64,000 nt of DNA from WHSW01 sp963781265 (GTDB lineage: Bacteria > Actinomycetota > Thermoleophilia > Solirubrobacterales > 70-9): NCBI GenBank assembly GCA_963781265.1, contig CAWAFH010000014.1, forward strand, positions 124,001-188,000, read 5' to 3'. Under the pieces are notes generated by a model. That model saw nothing but the letters and a program-made list of their open reading frames with translations. It was not told the DNA's origin and searched no databases. Each line of letters starts with the position of its first letter. Positions within the stretch are counted from its first letter, which is position 1. A program made the translations under genes and the position numbers. Positions 1 through 7,262 of this stretch are shown one piece after another.

Positions 1-347
1 GGATCGAGCACCGGGTGCCGGCGATCGACTGCAACCCGTACCTCGCGATCTCGGCGATCCTCGCCGGCGGGCTGATCGGGATGACCGACGCGCTGGAGCC
101 GCCGGAGCCCTTCGCCCGGATGGCGTGGGGGCTCGAGCCCGGCGCGGCGCCGCGGATCCCCGACTCGATCACCAAGGCGGCCGATGCGCTCGAGGCCGAC
201 GAGCGCCTGGCGGAGGTGCTCGGGCGCGAGGCGATCGGCTACTGGGTCGGCAGCCGGCGCTGGGAGTGGCTCACGTTTCACCGCGGCGGCGGCGACCCCG
301 ACGAGGTCACCGGGTACGAGCTGGCCCGCTACTTTGAGCACGTTTGA
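1..347 (+). CDS. Glutamine synthetase family protein, C-terminal fragment (possible gamma-glutamylputrescine synthetase)
   Basis: Only the last 115 or so codons are present; the gene enters the window from the left, open in the frame that begins at base 3. The segment RVPAIDCNPYLAISAILAGG matches the conserved block near the end of the glutamine synthetase catalytic domain (R-x-P-x-x-D-x-NPYLA), which helps form the ATP/glutamate site. The tail ends in a Tyr/Phe-rich helix typical of type I/III enzymes. The family ligates an amine to the gamma-carboxyl of glutamate with ATP. With a PuuD-like amidotransferase and Pot transporters beside it, a PuuA-like role (putrescine plus glutamate to gamma-glutamylputrescine) is my inference; ordinary GlnA cannot be excluded from this fragment. 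Its TGA overlaps the next gene's ATG by one base (TGATG), implying coupled translation. Confidence 0.85.
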   Translation, partial: IEHRVPAIDCNPYLAISAILAGGLIGMTDALEPPEPFARMAWGLEPGAAPRIPDSITKAADALEADERLAEVLGREAIGYWVGSRRWEWLTFHRGGGDPDEVTGYELARYFEHV

Positions 348-754
348 TGAGCGAGCGGCCGCCGATCTATGAAGAGCTTCTGGGCGGGCCGTTTCCGTGC
401 ACGCTCACCAGCCTCGACGCCACGGGCGCTCCGTACGGGGTGGTCGTCTGGTGCGGAGACCTGGACGGCGCGGTCGGGGTCAACGCGGCCGAGGGGGTGT
501 GGCTTCGCAACCTCCGCCGCGACCCGCGGGTCGGGCTCGTCGTCGTCGACACCCGCAACATCCTGCGCCACGTCTCGATCACCGGGCGGGTCGTGGACAT
601 CTCACCCGACGAGGACTACGCGCACATCAACTCGCTCTCGGAGGTCTACGAGGGCAGGCCGTACGCGTACTCGACGCCCGAACAAGCGCCGCGCTTCCGG
701 GTCGAGATCGAGGTGCTGAAGCTGCGCACGCTCGACCTCGCGCCGCCGCCCTAG
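347..754 (+). CDS. PPOX-class (pyridoxamine 5'-phosphate oxidase-like) split-barrel flavin-binding protein
   Basis: This 135-residue protein is about the size of the single-domain PPOX family. The pattern of a short strand (PCTLTSLDATGAPYGVVVW), a buried strand with N-linked turns (GVNAAEGVWLRNLRRDPRVG) and a second strand ending HVSITGRVVDI is the usual split-barrel layout that binds FMN or F420. The start is the ATG at 347, sharing one base with the upstream stop; a TTG three bases earlier is an alternative. Members act as small flavin or F420 reductases or oxidases, but the substrate cannot be read from sequence. Being coupled to a glutamine-synthetase-like gene suggests an auxiliary step in amine or amide metabolism. 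The 3' end overlaps the convergent amidotransferase by 4 bp (CTAG). Confidence 0.8.
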   Translation: MSERPPIYEELLGGPFPCTLTSLDATGAPYGVVVWCGDLDGAVGVNAAEGVWLRNLRRDPRVGLVVVDTRNILRHVSITGRVVDISPDEDYAHINSLSEVYEGRPYAYSTPEQAPRFRVEIEVLKLRTLDLAPPP

Positions 755-1431
755 CCGCCGCCCACCCAGGAGTCGAAGAGTCCAAAGGCGCGGTGGCGGG
801 CGTCCACACGCCGCTGATCCGAGGCGTCGATCAGCGACGGCGCGTCGAGCCCGAGGTCACGCAGCCGCCCTGCTTCCAGCGCCGCCCATCCGTGGACGAT
901 TTCCGGCGTGGCCTCCGGGTGAAACTGCACCCCGATGTGCGGGCCGGCGCGAAAGGCCGCCGAGCAGCCCTCGAGCTCGGCCAGCGGCTCGGCCCCGGCG
1001 GGCAGCGGGAACGTCTCGTAGTTGTAGTGCAGCCACTCCCCGGCGGCGGGGCTCGCGGGGTCGCCGTCGACATCGCGCCAGCCGATGCTCGGGCGCGGCG
1101 CGGGACCGACGTCGGCACCCATGGCCCGGGCGAGCATCTGGCCGCCGAAGCAGATGCCGAGCACCGGGATCCCGGCCTCGATCGCGGCGCCGGTGAGCTC
1201 GGCCTCGGCGGCGACCCACCGGGGCTCGGCCGCGTTGACCGAGTGCTCCGCGCCGAGGACGACGAGCCCGCCCCAGCCCCGCGGGTCCGCGGGCACCGGC
1301 TCGCCGCGGTCCGGTCGGATCGTGGTCCAGGCGAGCCCGCGCTCGTCCAGCCACTCGGCGAGCAGCCCCGGCGGCGTGTCGTCGTGATGGCGCAGGACGC
1401 GGATCTCGGCTCTCGAAACGGTCTCCGTCAT
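751..1431 (-). CDS. Class I glutamine amidotransferase (GMP-synthase-like domain; possible gamma-glutamyl-GABA hydrolase)
   Basis: A 226-residue single-domain class I amidotransferase. The nucleophile elbow is GICFGGQ, with Cys as the catalytic residue, and the His-Glu pair is in the QFHPE motif near residue 170. The family hydrolyses the gamma-amide of glutamine or gamma-glutamyl compounds. No synthetase domain is attached, as in PuuD or stand-alone GuaA-type GATases. Next to a glutamine-synthetase-like gene and polyamine transporters, hydrolysis of gamma-glutamyl-GABA is an attractive inference, but PuuD belongs to a different subfamily (peptidase C26) and this protein looks closer to the GMP-synthase-type group. 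It is divergent from potD (1498) across a 66-bp spacer. Confidence 0.8.
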   Translation of the reverse strand: MTETVSRAEIRVLRHHDDTPPGLLAEWLDERGLAWTTIRPDRGEPVPADPRGWGGLVVLGAEHSVNAAEPRWVAAEAELTGAAIEAGIPVLGICFGGQMLARAMGADVGPAPRPSIGWRDVDGDPASPAAGEWLHYNYETFPLPAGAEPLAELEGCSAAFRAGPHIGVQFHPEATPEIVHGWAALEAGRLRDLGLDAPSLIDASDQRRVDARHRAFGLFDSWVGGG

Positions 1432-1436
1432 AACCC

Positions 1437-1466
1437 GGAACTAAGGTTCGGTTTTGTGGATAGTAT
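1437..1466 (+). promoter_or_regulatory. Candidate promoter for the first potD gene
   Basis: The 66-bp spacer between two divergent starts contains TAGTAT at 1461-1466, a 4/6 match to a vegetative -10 hexamer, about 30 bases before the potD ATG. A GGAAC element at 1437-1441 lies 19 bases upstream of it. The stretch CGGAAC-TAAG-GTTCGG (1436-1451) is an imperfect dyad that could bind a regulator. A weak call made by eye. Confidence 0.3.
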
Positions 1467-1497
1467 GCGCGCGAGGGCCCGATCGAGGTAGGAGGAG

Positions 1498-2703
1498 ATG
1501 ATGCACGGAGCGCGTCAGGTCGCCGATCGCAGGAGCACAGGGAGAGCGGGAACGGTGCTGCTTGCATGCGCAGCGACGCTCGCGAGCCTCCTCCTCGGTG
1601 CGTGCGGAAGCGATCTCGGAAGCGAGGACGAGGGAGATGGCGGCGACGTCCAGGTCGCCGACACCGAGCCCGTCCCCGGCAAGCCGCTGACGATCTCGAG
1701 CGCCGTCCTGTACATCGACAAGGCCGACGGCTCGGTCGACGGCCCCGGCTCGACCCTGGCCAACTTCACCAAGGAGACCGGGATCGAGGTCGAGTACCTC
1801 GAGGAGATCAACTCGAACGAGTCGCACTTCGCCAAGCTGCGGCCCGAGCTCGAGAACGGCTCCTCCGGCGGGCGCGACCTGATCGTGGCCACCGACTGGA
1901 TGGCGCGCAAGTACTACGACCTCGGCTACGCGCAGGAGCTCGACAAGTCGGCGCTCCCGAACGTCGAGGCCAACCTGCTGCCCGCGCTTCGCGACCCCGA
2001 GTTCGACCCGGGGCGCAAGTTCTCGGTTCCGTACCAGAGCGGCATGACGGGGCTGATCGTCCGCAGCGACCTGGCCCCCGACATCACCTCGGTCAACGAC
2101 CTGTTCGACCCGAAGTACAAGGGCAAGGTCGCGATGCTCTCCGAGCTGCGCGACACCGTCCCGCTGGTGATGATGGCCGACGGCATCGACCCCTCCGACG
2201 CGACCAAGGAGGACTGGTTGGCGGCGATCGACAAGATCAAGGGCGCCGTCGAGTCCGGTCAGATCCGCGACATCACCGGCAACGACTACGTCGACGATGT
2301 TCCGCGCGGCGACCTGGTGGCGGCCGTCGGCTGGTCGGGCGACGCCGTCCAGATGCAGCTCGACAACGACGCGATCGAATTCCGGGTCCCCGACCAGGGC
2401 TGCATCCTGTGGTCCGACGACTGGATCATCCCGGTCGGAGCGCCGAACCCCGGCGCCGCATACGAGTTCCTCAACTTCATCTACGAGCCCGAGAACGCGG
2501 CCCAGATCGCCGCCTACGTCAACTACACGACGCCGGTCGACGGCGTCCAGGAGGTGTTCGAGAAGCAGGGCTCCGACCTCGCCGACAACGAGCTGATCTT
2601 CCCCACCGAAGAGTTCACGAAGGGATGCGAGTCGCAGCCGATCCTCGAGGGCGCCGAGGCCGACGAGATCGAAGAGGCGTGGGAGTCGGTGACGACCGGA
2701 TAG
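1498..2703 (+). CDS. potD: Spermidine/putrescine-type ABC transporter substrate-binding lipoprotein (first copy)
   Basis: A 401-residue periplasmic-binding protein of the PotD/PotF family. Residues 1-36 form a lipoprotein signal: basic start, hydrophobic stretch and lipobox LLGAC with Cys36 as the likely lipidation site. Family motifs include SSAVLYIDK early in the mature part, ATDWMARKYYDLGY, and GWSGDAVQMQ, where the Trp and Asp lie in the region that contacts the polyamine amino groups in PotD. A purine-rich GGAGGAG (about 1491-1497) directly precedes two consecutive ATGs at 1498 and 1501, so the second could be used. It is followed after 4 bp by the fused permease gene, forming an operon that lacks its own ATPase. 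It is clearly paralogous to the copy at 19615. Confidence 0.92.
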   Translation: MMHGARQVADRRSTGRAGTVLLACAATLASLLLGACGSDLGSEDEGDGGDVQVADTEPVPGKPLTISSAVLYIDKADGSVDGPGSTLANFTKETGIEVEYLEEINSNESHFAKLRPELENGSSGGRDLIVATDWMARKYYDLGYAQELDKSALPNVEANLLPALRDPEFDPGRKFSVPYQSGMTGLIVRSDLAPDITSVNDLFDPKYKGKVAMLSELRDTVPLVMMADGIDPSDATKEDWLAAIDKIKGAVESGQIRDITGNDYVDDVPRGDLVAAVGWSGDAVQMQLDNDAIEFRVPDQGCILWSDDWIIPVGAPNPGAAYEFLNFIYEPENAAQIAAYVNYTTPVDGVQEVFEKQGSDLADNELIFPTEEFTKGCESQPILEGAEADEIEEAWESVTTG

Positions 2704-2707
2704 CGGC

Positions 2708-4420
2708 GTGAGCCGGCGCCGTACCCCCCTGGGGCTCCTCGCCCCGGGGGTGCTCTGGCTCGGCCTGTTCTTCGTCATCCCCATGTGCTTCATGGGGGTG
2801 GTGTCGCTCGAGAGCGGCTCGATCGAGGACGGGTTCGCCTTCACCTGGGCGTTCGACAACTTCACCAGCGCGATCTCCGATTACCAGGTGCAGTTCGAGC
2901 GCTCGTTCCTCTACGGCGGGATCGCGACGCTGCTCGCCCTGCTGATCGCCTACCCGCTCGCCTACGCGATCGCCTTTCGCGCCGGCCGCTGGAAGCGCCT
3001 CGCGCTCTTCGCGGTGATCGCCCCGTTCTTCACCACCTACCTGATCCGCACGCTCGCGTGGCAGACGATCCTCTCCGACCAGAGCCCGGCGGTGGACGCG
3101 CTTCGCAGCGTCGGGCTGATCGCCGACGACGGGCGTGTCCTCGACACCTCCGCCTCGGTGATCGCGGGCCTGACGTACAACTTCCTGCCGTTCATGATCC
3201 TGCCGATCTACGCGAGCCTCGAGCGGCTCGACGGCAGGCTCGTCGAGGCGGCGCAGGACCTCTACGCCTCCGCGCGCACCGCGTTCCTGAAGGTGACGCT
3301 GCCGCTCTCGGCGCCCGGGATTCTCGCCGGGATCCTGCTGACGTTCATCCCGGCCGTCGGTGACTACGTCAACGCCTACTTCCTCGGCGGGCCCAACCAG
3401 GCGATGATCGGCAACGTGATCCAGGGCCGGTTCCTGACCCTGGCCGACTACCCGACCGCGGCCGCGCTCTCGTTCGTCCTGATGGCGCTGATCCTCGCCG
3501 TGGTCCTCGTCTACCTGCGCGTGGCGGGGACCGCGGCGATGATGGGAGATGACGGCGGGGTGGATGGCGGCACGGCCCACCCCCCGCCGCGCCCGCTGCC
3601 GGCCGCGACGGCGCTCGGGCGCCTGCGCCAGCGCGCGCTCTCGATCTACGCGGTGGTGGCCACTCTCTACATGCTGATTCCGATCGCGGTGATCGCGCTG
3701 TTCTCGTTCAACGACCCGGCGGGCAACTTCAACACCGACTGGCAGGGCTTCACCCTCGACCACTGGCGCAGCCCGTTCTCCGACGACAACCTCACCGAGG
3801 CGTTGTTCACGAGCCTCGAGCTGGCCCTGGCGACCGCGGCGATCGCGACCGTGATCGGGACGATGCTGGCGCTGGCGCTGGTCCGGCATCGCTTCCGTGG
3901 TCGCCGGGCCGCGAACATCCTCATCCTGATCCCGATGGCGACCCCGGAGGTGGTGATCGGCGCTGCGCTGCTGTCGATGTTCGTCTACATGGACCTCGCG
4001 CGCGGCTTCCCGACGCTCCTGCTCGCGCACGTGATGTTCTCGATCAGCTTCGTGGTCGTCGTCGTGCGGGCCCGGCTGATCGCGCTCGACCCGGCGCTCG
4101 ACGAAGCGGCCGCCGACCTCGGCGCGGGACCGTGGGCGCGGTTTCGCCGGGTGACGCTGCCCCTGTTGTGGCCCGGGGTCGCCGCCGGCGCGGCGCTCGC
4201 CTTCGCGCTCTCGATCGACGACTTCGTGATCTCCAACTTCAACTCCGGGACCACGGTGACGTTCCCGCTGTTCATCTTCGGCGCCTCCCAGCGCGGCATC
4301 CCCGCCGACGTCAACGTGCTGGCGACGATGCTGTTCGCGCTGACCACCGCCGCGGTCGCGCTGACGATCTGGCAGCAGCGCCGCGCCGACCGCCGGTTCG
4401 CCGGCGCGGCGACGGGTTAG
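2708..4420 (+). CDS. Fused PotB-PotC polyamine ABC transporter permease
   Basis: One 570-residue chain carries two complete permease units that are usually separate proteins of about 280 residues. Residues 1-275 resemble PotB, with six hydrophobic segments and an EAA cytoplasmic loop near residue 180 (EAAQDLYASARTAFLKVTLP). A Gly/Pro-rich linker at about 276-300 follows. Residues 300-570 resemble PotC, including LYMLIPIAVIALFSFNDPAG and a second EAA loop near residue 465 (EAAADLGAGPWARFRRVTLP). Both EAA loops should dock a PotA-type ATPase. The separate PotB and PotC at 20.8-22.6 kb match the halves in order, supporting a true gene fusion. The start is GTG at 2708, 4 bp after potD. No ATPase gene is adjacent, so PotA at 18.5 kb may be shared. 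The 3' end overlaps the convergent gene by 4 bp (TTAG). Confidence 0.9.
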   Translation: MSRRRTPLGLLAPGVLWLGLFFVIPMCFMGVVSLESGSIEDGFAFTWAFDNFTSAISDYQVQFERSFLYGGIATLLALLIAYPLAYAIAFRAGRWKRLALFAVIAPFFTTYLIRTLAWQTILSDQSPAVDALRSVGLIADDGRVLDTSASVIAGLTYNFLPFMILPIYASLERLDGRLVEAAQDLYASARTAFLKVTLPLSAPGILAGILLTFIPAVGDYVNAYFLGGPNQAMIGNVIQGRFLTLADYPTAAALSFVLMALILAVVLVYLRVAGTAAMMGDDGGVDGGTAHPPPRPLPAATALGRLRQRALSIYAVVATLYMLIPIAVIALFSFNDPAGNFNTDWQGFTLDHWRSPFSDDNLTEALFTSLELALATAAIATVIGTMLALALVRHRFRGRRAANILILIPMATPEVVIGAALLSMFVYMDLARGFPTLLLAHVMFSISFVVVVVRARLIALDPALDEAAADLGAGPWARFRRVTLPLLWPGVAAGAALAFALSIDDFVISNFNSGTTVTFPLFIFGASQRGIPADVNVLATMLFALTTAAVALTIWQQRRADRRFAGAATG

Positions 4421-5670
4421 GTGCTCGCGGCCTGGGCGGCGCCGGCCACCGCGCCCGCGGTCCGCGCCGAATCGCGATGCTCGGGCGTCTCGATCACCCC
4501 GGCGTCGAGCAGCTCGCTGAGCTCGGGCGCACCCAGCCCGAGGCGCTCGGCGAGCACCGCCGCCGAGTCGGCGCCGAGAGGGGGCGCGGCGGGTAGCGCC
4601 GCGGACGCGAACTGACTCAGGGGCGTGCGGGTGAAGCGGATCCCGTCCAGCTCGTCGACCAGGCCGAGTGCCGCGACCTGCGGGTCCTCCACCGCGGCGG
4701 CCGCGTTCAGCACCGGAGCGACGAGGACACCCGCGCGATTGAGCTCCGCGGTGATCTCGGCGCTGGTGCGCGAGCCAACGGCGGCAGCGACCTCCGCGTC
4801 GACGAAGCCGCGATTGGCCACCCGGCGCTCGTTCGAGCGGGCGCGCTCGTCGGTGGCGAGGTCACCCAGGCCGAGCGACTCGCACAGACGCGTCCACATG
4901 AGCTCGTTGATCGCGCCGAGAACAACGAAGCCGTCGCGTGCCTCATATGCCGCGTACGGCACGATCGACGGGTGGCCGCTGCCCCAGCGCCCCTCCTGGC
5001 TCGGGGCGTCGATGCTCGCCGAAGCGATCACCGTCGCGAGACACGAGAACGCGGTCGAGTACAGCGGGAACTCGAGCAGGCGGCCGGCGTCGCCGCGCTC
5101 GCGCTCGAGCAGCGCTGCGAGGACGCCGCAGACCAGCGCGAGCCCGGTCGCGATGTCGACCATGGCGACGCCGAACCGCACCGGCGGCCCGTCGGGGGTG
5201 CCCATCATCGCCATCAACCCGGTCTGCGCCTCGACGATCACCTCGGTGCCGGCGTCCTGCGCGCGCGGGCCGTGCGAGCCGAAGCCATTGATCGAGGCAT
5301 AGACGAGGCTCGGGTTCGCCGCGCGCAGCCGCTCGTAGCCGAGGCCCAGCCGCTCGCTGACGCCGGGCCGGAAGTTCTCGACCAGGACGTCGGCGTCGGC
5401 GGCGAGCCCCGCGGCGAGCGCCTGCCCGCGCTCGCTCTGCAGGTCGAGCGCGACGCTTCGCTTGCCGCGGTTGACGGCGGCGAAGTAGGTGCTCATGTCG
5501 CCGGTGAACGGCGGCCCCCAGCCGCGCGTGTCGTCACCGCTGCCCGGCCGCTCGACCTTGACCACGTCGGCGCCGAGGTCGGCGAGCAGCATCGTCGCGT
5601 AGGGCCCCGAGAGGATGCGGGTGAAGTCGAGCACCCGCACCCCGGCGAGCGGCGCCTGCTGCACGTTCAC
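4417..5670 (-). CDS. CaiB/BaiF family (class III) CoA-transferase
   Basis: A 417-residue protein of normal family length. It opens with LAGVRVLDFTRILSGPYATM and LLADLGADVVKVERPG, the signature N-terminal Rossmann-like block of class III CoA-transferases. The NRGKRSVALDLQSERG and VLVENFRPGVSERLGLGY blocks follow. The catalytic aspartate is expected in the segment around GTEVIVEAQTGLMAMMG, although in this copy the position is occupied by Glu-rich sequence, so activity should be checked. The family moves CoA between carboxylic acids by a ternary mechanism. The GTG start overlaps the upstream aldehyde dehydrogenase stop (GTGA), indicating translational coupling. Together they suggest oxidation of an aldehyde to an acid and then CoA activation; the substrate is unknown. 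Confidence 0.88.
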   Translation of the reverse strand: MNVQQAPLAGVRVLDFTRILSGPYATMLLADLGADVVKVERPGSGDDTRGWGPPFTGDMSTYFAAVNRGKRSVALDLQSERGQALAAGLAADADVLVENFRPGVSERLGLGYERLRAANPSLVYASINGFGSHGPRAQDAGTEVIVEAQTGLMAMMGTPDGPPVRFGVAMVDIATGLALVCGVLAALLERERGDAGRLLEFPLYSTAFSCLATVIASASIDAPSQEGRWGSGHPSIVPYAAYEARDGFVVLGAINELMWTRLCESLGLGDLATDERARSNERRVANRGFVDAEVAAAVGSRTSAEITAELNRAGVLVAPVLNAAAAVEDPQVAALGLVDELDGIRFTRTPLSQFASAALPAAPPLGADSAAVLAERLGLGAPELSELLDAGVIETPEHRDSARTAGAVAGAAQAAST

Positions 5671-7136
5671 TCCATGTCCGGCCCGGTCTCGCGCCCCGAG
5701 CGGGCGAGGTCGAAGCTGATCTGCTTCGTCTCGGTGAGCGCGTCCACCATCCACGTCGACAGCTCGCGCCCGGCGCCGGACTTCTTCATGCCTCCGAACG
5801 GCGCGAGCTGGTCCCAGTAGTTCGTCGACTCGTTCACATGCACCGTGCCGTGGCGCAGCTCGTCGGCGAACTCCCAGGCATCGACCAGCGACGAGGTGAA
5901 GACGGAGGCGGTGAGCCCGTAGACGGTCTCGTTGGCGATCGCGATCGCCTCCTCGTTGGTGTCGAAGACCATGATCGGCGCCACGGGACCGAACGTCTCC
6001 TCCTGGGCGATCGCCATCTCGCTGGTGACCCCGCCGATCACGGTCGGCTCGTGAAACTGGCCGTCGTGCCCGCCGCCGGCGAGGATCGAGGCGCCCCGCG
6101 CGACCGCATCGTCGAGGTGCGCGCGGGTGCGGGCCAGGACCTCGGGCGTGCACAGCGGCCCGAGGTCGGTGGCGGGGTCGAACGGGTCGCCCAGGCGCAG
6201 CGCCCGGGCGCGCTCGACGAGGCGCTCGACGAACTCGTCGTGGATGTCGCGGTGCACGAGCAGCCGCTCCGCCGCGGTGCAGCACTGGCCGGCGAGATAG
6301 AAGCAGCCGCGGACCGCGGCATCGACGGCCCTCGGGACGTCGGCGTCGGCGAGCACGATCTGCGGGCCGTTCCCGCCGAGCTCCAGCACGCGGTTCTTGA
6401 GGCCGGCCTCGCGGGCGACGACCTCGCCGGTCTGGACCGAACCCGTGAAGACCACCGCGCCGACGTCGGGGTGGCCGACCAGCCGCGCACCGGTGTCCCC
6501 GCGCCCATGGACGAGGTTGACGGTCCCGTCGGGAAAGCCGGCGTCCGCGAGCACGTCGACGAACAGCTGCGCGCACAGGGGCGCGTGCTCGGAGGGCTTC
6601 CAGACTGCCGTGCACCCGGTGGCGAGGCCGTAGACGATCGGGATCGCAGCGATGTCGACCGGGAAGTTCCACGGGGAGACCGCGGCGACGACGCCCACCG
6701 GCTGCTGCACGACGAGCACCTTCTTCGTCGTCACCATGTCCATGGTCGAGGGCAGCACGTGACCGCGATGGCGAAGCGCATCCTCGGCGGCGCGGCGGAA
6801 GTGCTCCGCGGTCCCGCCCTCCATCTCCGAGCGCGCCGATGCAACCGTCTTGCCGACCTCGGCGGCGATCATTGCGGCGATCTCCTCGACCCGATCGAGG
6901 CAGATCGCGTGCGCGCGGCGCAGCAACTCGGCGCGCTCGAGCACGGAGGTGCGCCGCCATGACTCGAACGCGTGCGCCGCGGCGGCGACGGCCTCGTCGA
7001 CCTGCGCGCCGGTCGACGCGGTGACGGCGCCGATCTCCTCGCCGGTCGCCGGGTTGGTGACCGGGATCCGCTCCCCGTCCCCGTCGATCCAGCGCCCGCC
7101 GATGAACGGGCCCCGCTCCGTGACGGTCGTCGTCAA
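5667..7136 (-). CDS. NAD(P)-dependent aldehyde dehydrogenase
   Basis: A full-length ALDH of 489 residues if translation begins at the TTG at 7136. That start is preceded by an AAGGGAGAAGG ribosome-binding site and gives the usual N-terminus GPFIGGRWIDGDGERIPVTNP. The longer open frame to 7217 would run through the divergent promoter and is unlikely. Family motifs are present: SPWNFPVDIA for the cofactor site, VFTGSVQTG, the catalytic glutamate in ELGGNGP, the catalytic cysteine in LAGQCCTAAER, and EETFGPVAPIMVF. It oxidises an aldehyde to the acid with NAD(P)+; the C-terminal part HVNESTNYWDQLAPFGGMKKSG fits the non-acylating subfamily. It is translationally coupled to the CoA-transferase downstream. 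Clustering with amine-handling genes suggests an amine-derived aldehyde. Confidence 0.92.
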   Translation of the reverse strand: MTTTVTERGPFIGGRWIDGDGERIPVTNPATGEEIGAVTASTGAQVDEAVAAAAHAFESWRRTSVLERAELLRRAHAICLDRVEEIAAMIAAEVGKTVASARSEMEGGTAEHFRRAAEDALRHRGHVLPSTMDMVTTKKVLVVQQPVGVVAAVSPWNFPVDIAAIPIVYGLATGCTAVWKPSEHAPLCAQLFVDVLADAGFPDGTVNLVHGRGDTGARLVGHPDVGAVVFTGSVQTGEVVAREAGLKNRVLELGGNGPQIVLADADVPRAVDAAVRGCFYLAGQCCTAAERLLVHRDIHDEFVERLVERARALRLGDPFDPATDLGPLCTPEVLARTRAHLDDAVARGASILAGGGHDGQFHEPTVIGGVTSEMAIAQEETFGPVAPIMVFDTNEEAIAIANETVYGLTASVFTSSLVDAWEFADELRHGTVHVNESTNYWDQLAPFGGMKKSGAGRELSTWMVDALTETKQISFDLARSGRETGPDME

Positions 7137-7163
7137 GCCTTCTCCCTTTCGAGTCGCTGCGAT

Positions 7164-7262
7164 GCGCAGAATAACGGAACCGTGTTCCGTGAGCGCGAGA
7201 GCGACCGGGTCGGCCACCGCTTGATCTTGTAGTCAACTGCACTTACGTGTTATTCTGCGCGC
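7164..7262. promoter_or_regulatory. Symmetrical divergent promoter region
   Basis: An exact 12-base inverted repeat, GCGCAGAATAAC at 7164-7175 and GTTATTCTGCGC at 7249-7260, flanks this region. Each copy presents TATTCT (4/6 match to TATAAT) on the strand leading out to the nearby gene. On the plus strand TATTCT (7251-7256) is preceded by TTGTAG at 7227-7232 with an 18-base spacer, which would put the start of transcription at or near the ATG at 7263 (possibly a leaderless mRNA). On the minus strand it leaves a 25-30 base leader carrying the ribosome-binding site for the TTG at 7136. Promoter assignment is by eye. Confidence 0.5.
7174..7190. promoter_or_regulatory. Perfect operator-like palindrome ACGGAAC-CGT-GTTCCGT
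   Basis: Seven-base perfect inverted arms are separated by three bases. The size suits a TetR-, MarR- or GntR-type dimer. The site covers the region between the putative minus-strand -35 and -10, so a bound protein would block transcription of the aldehyde dehydrogenase/CoA-transferase pair. No regulator gene of those families lies within the window, so the binding protein is unknown. Confidence 0.5.

Noticed and set aside
2615..4030. Very long minus-strand open frame antisense to the fused permease, and many like it across the window
   Set aside because: Low-complexity Arg/Asp/His-rich composition with no family motifs. In GC-rich DNA the codon bias of the real gene leaves opposite frames open.
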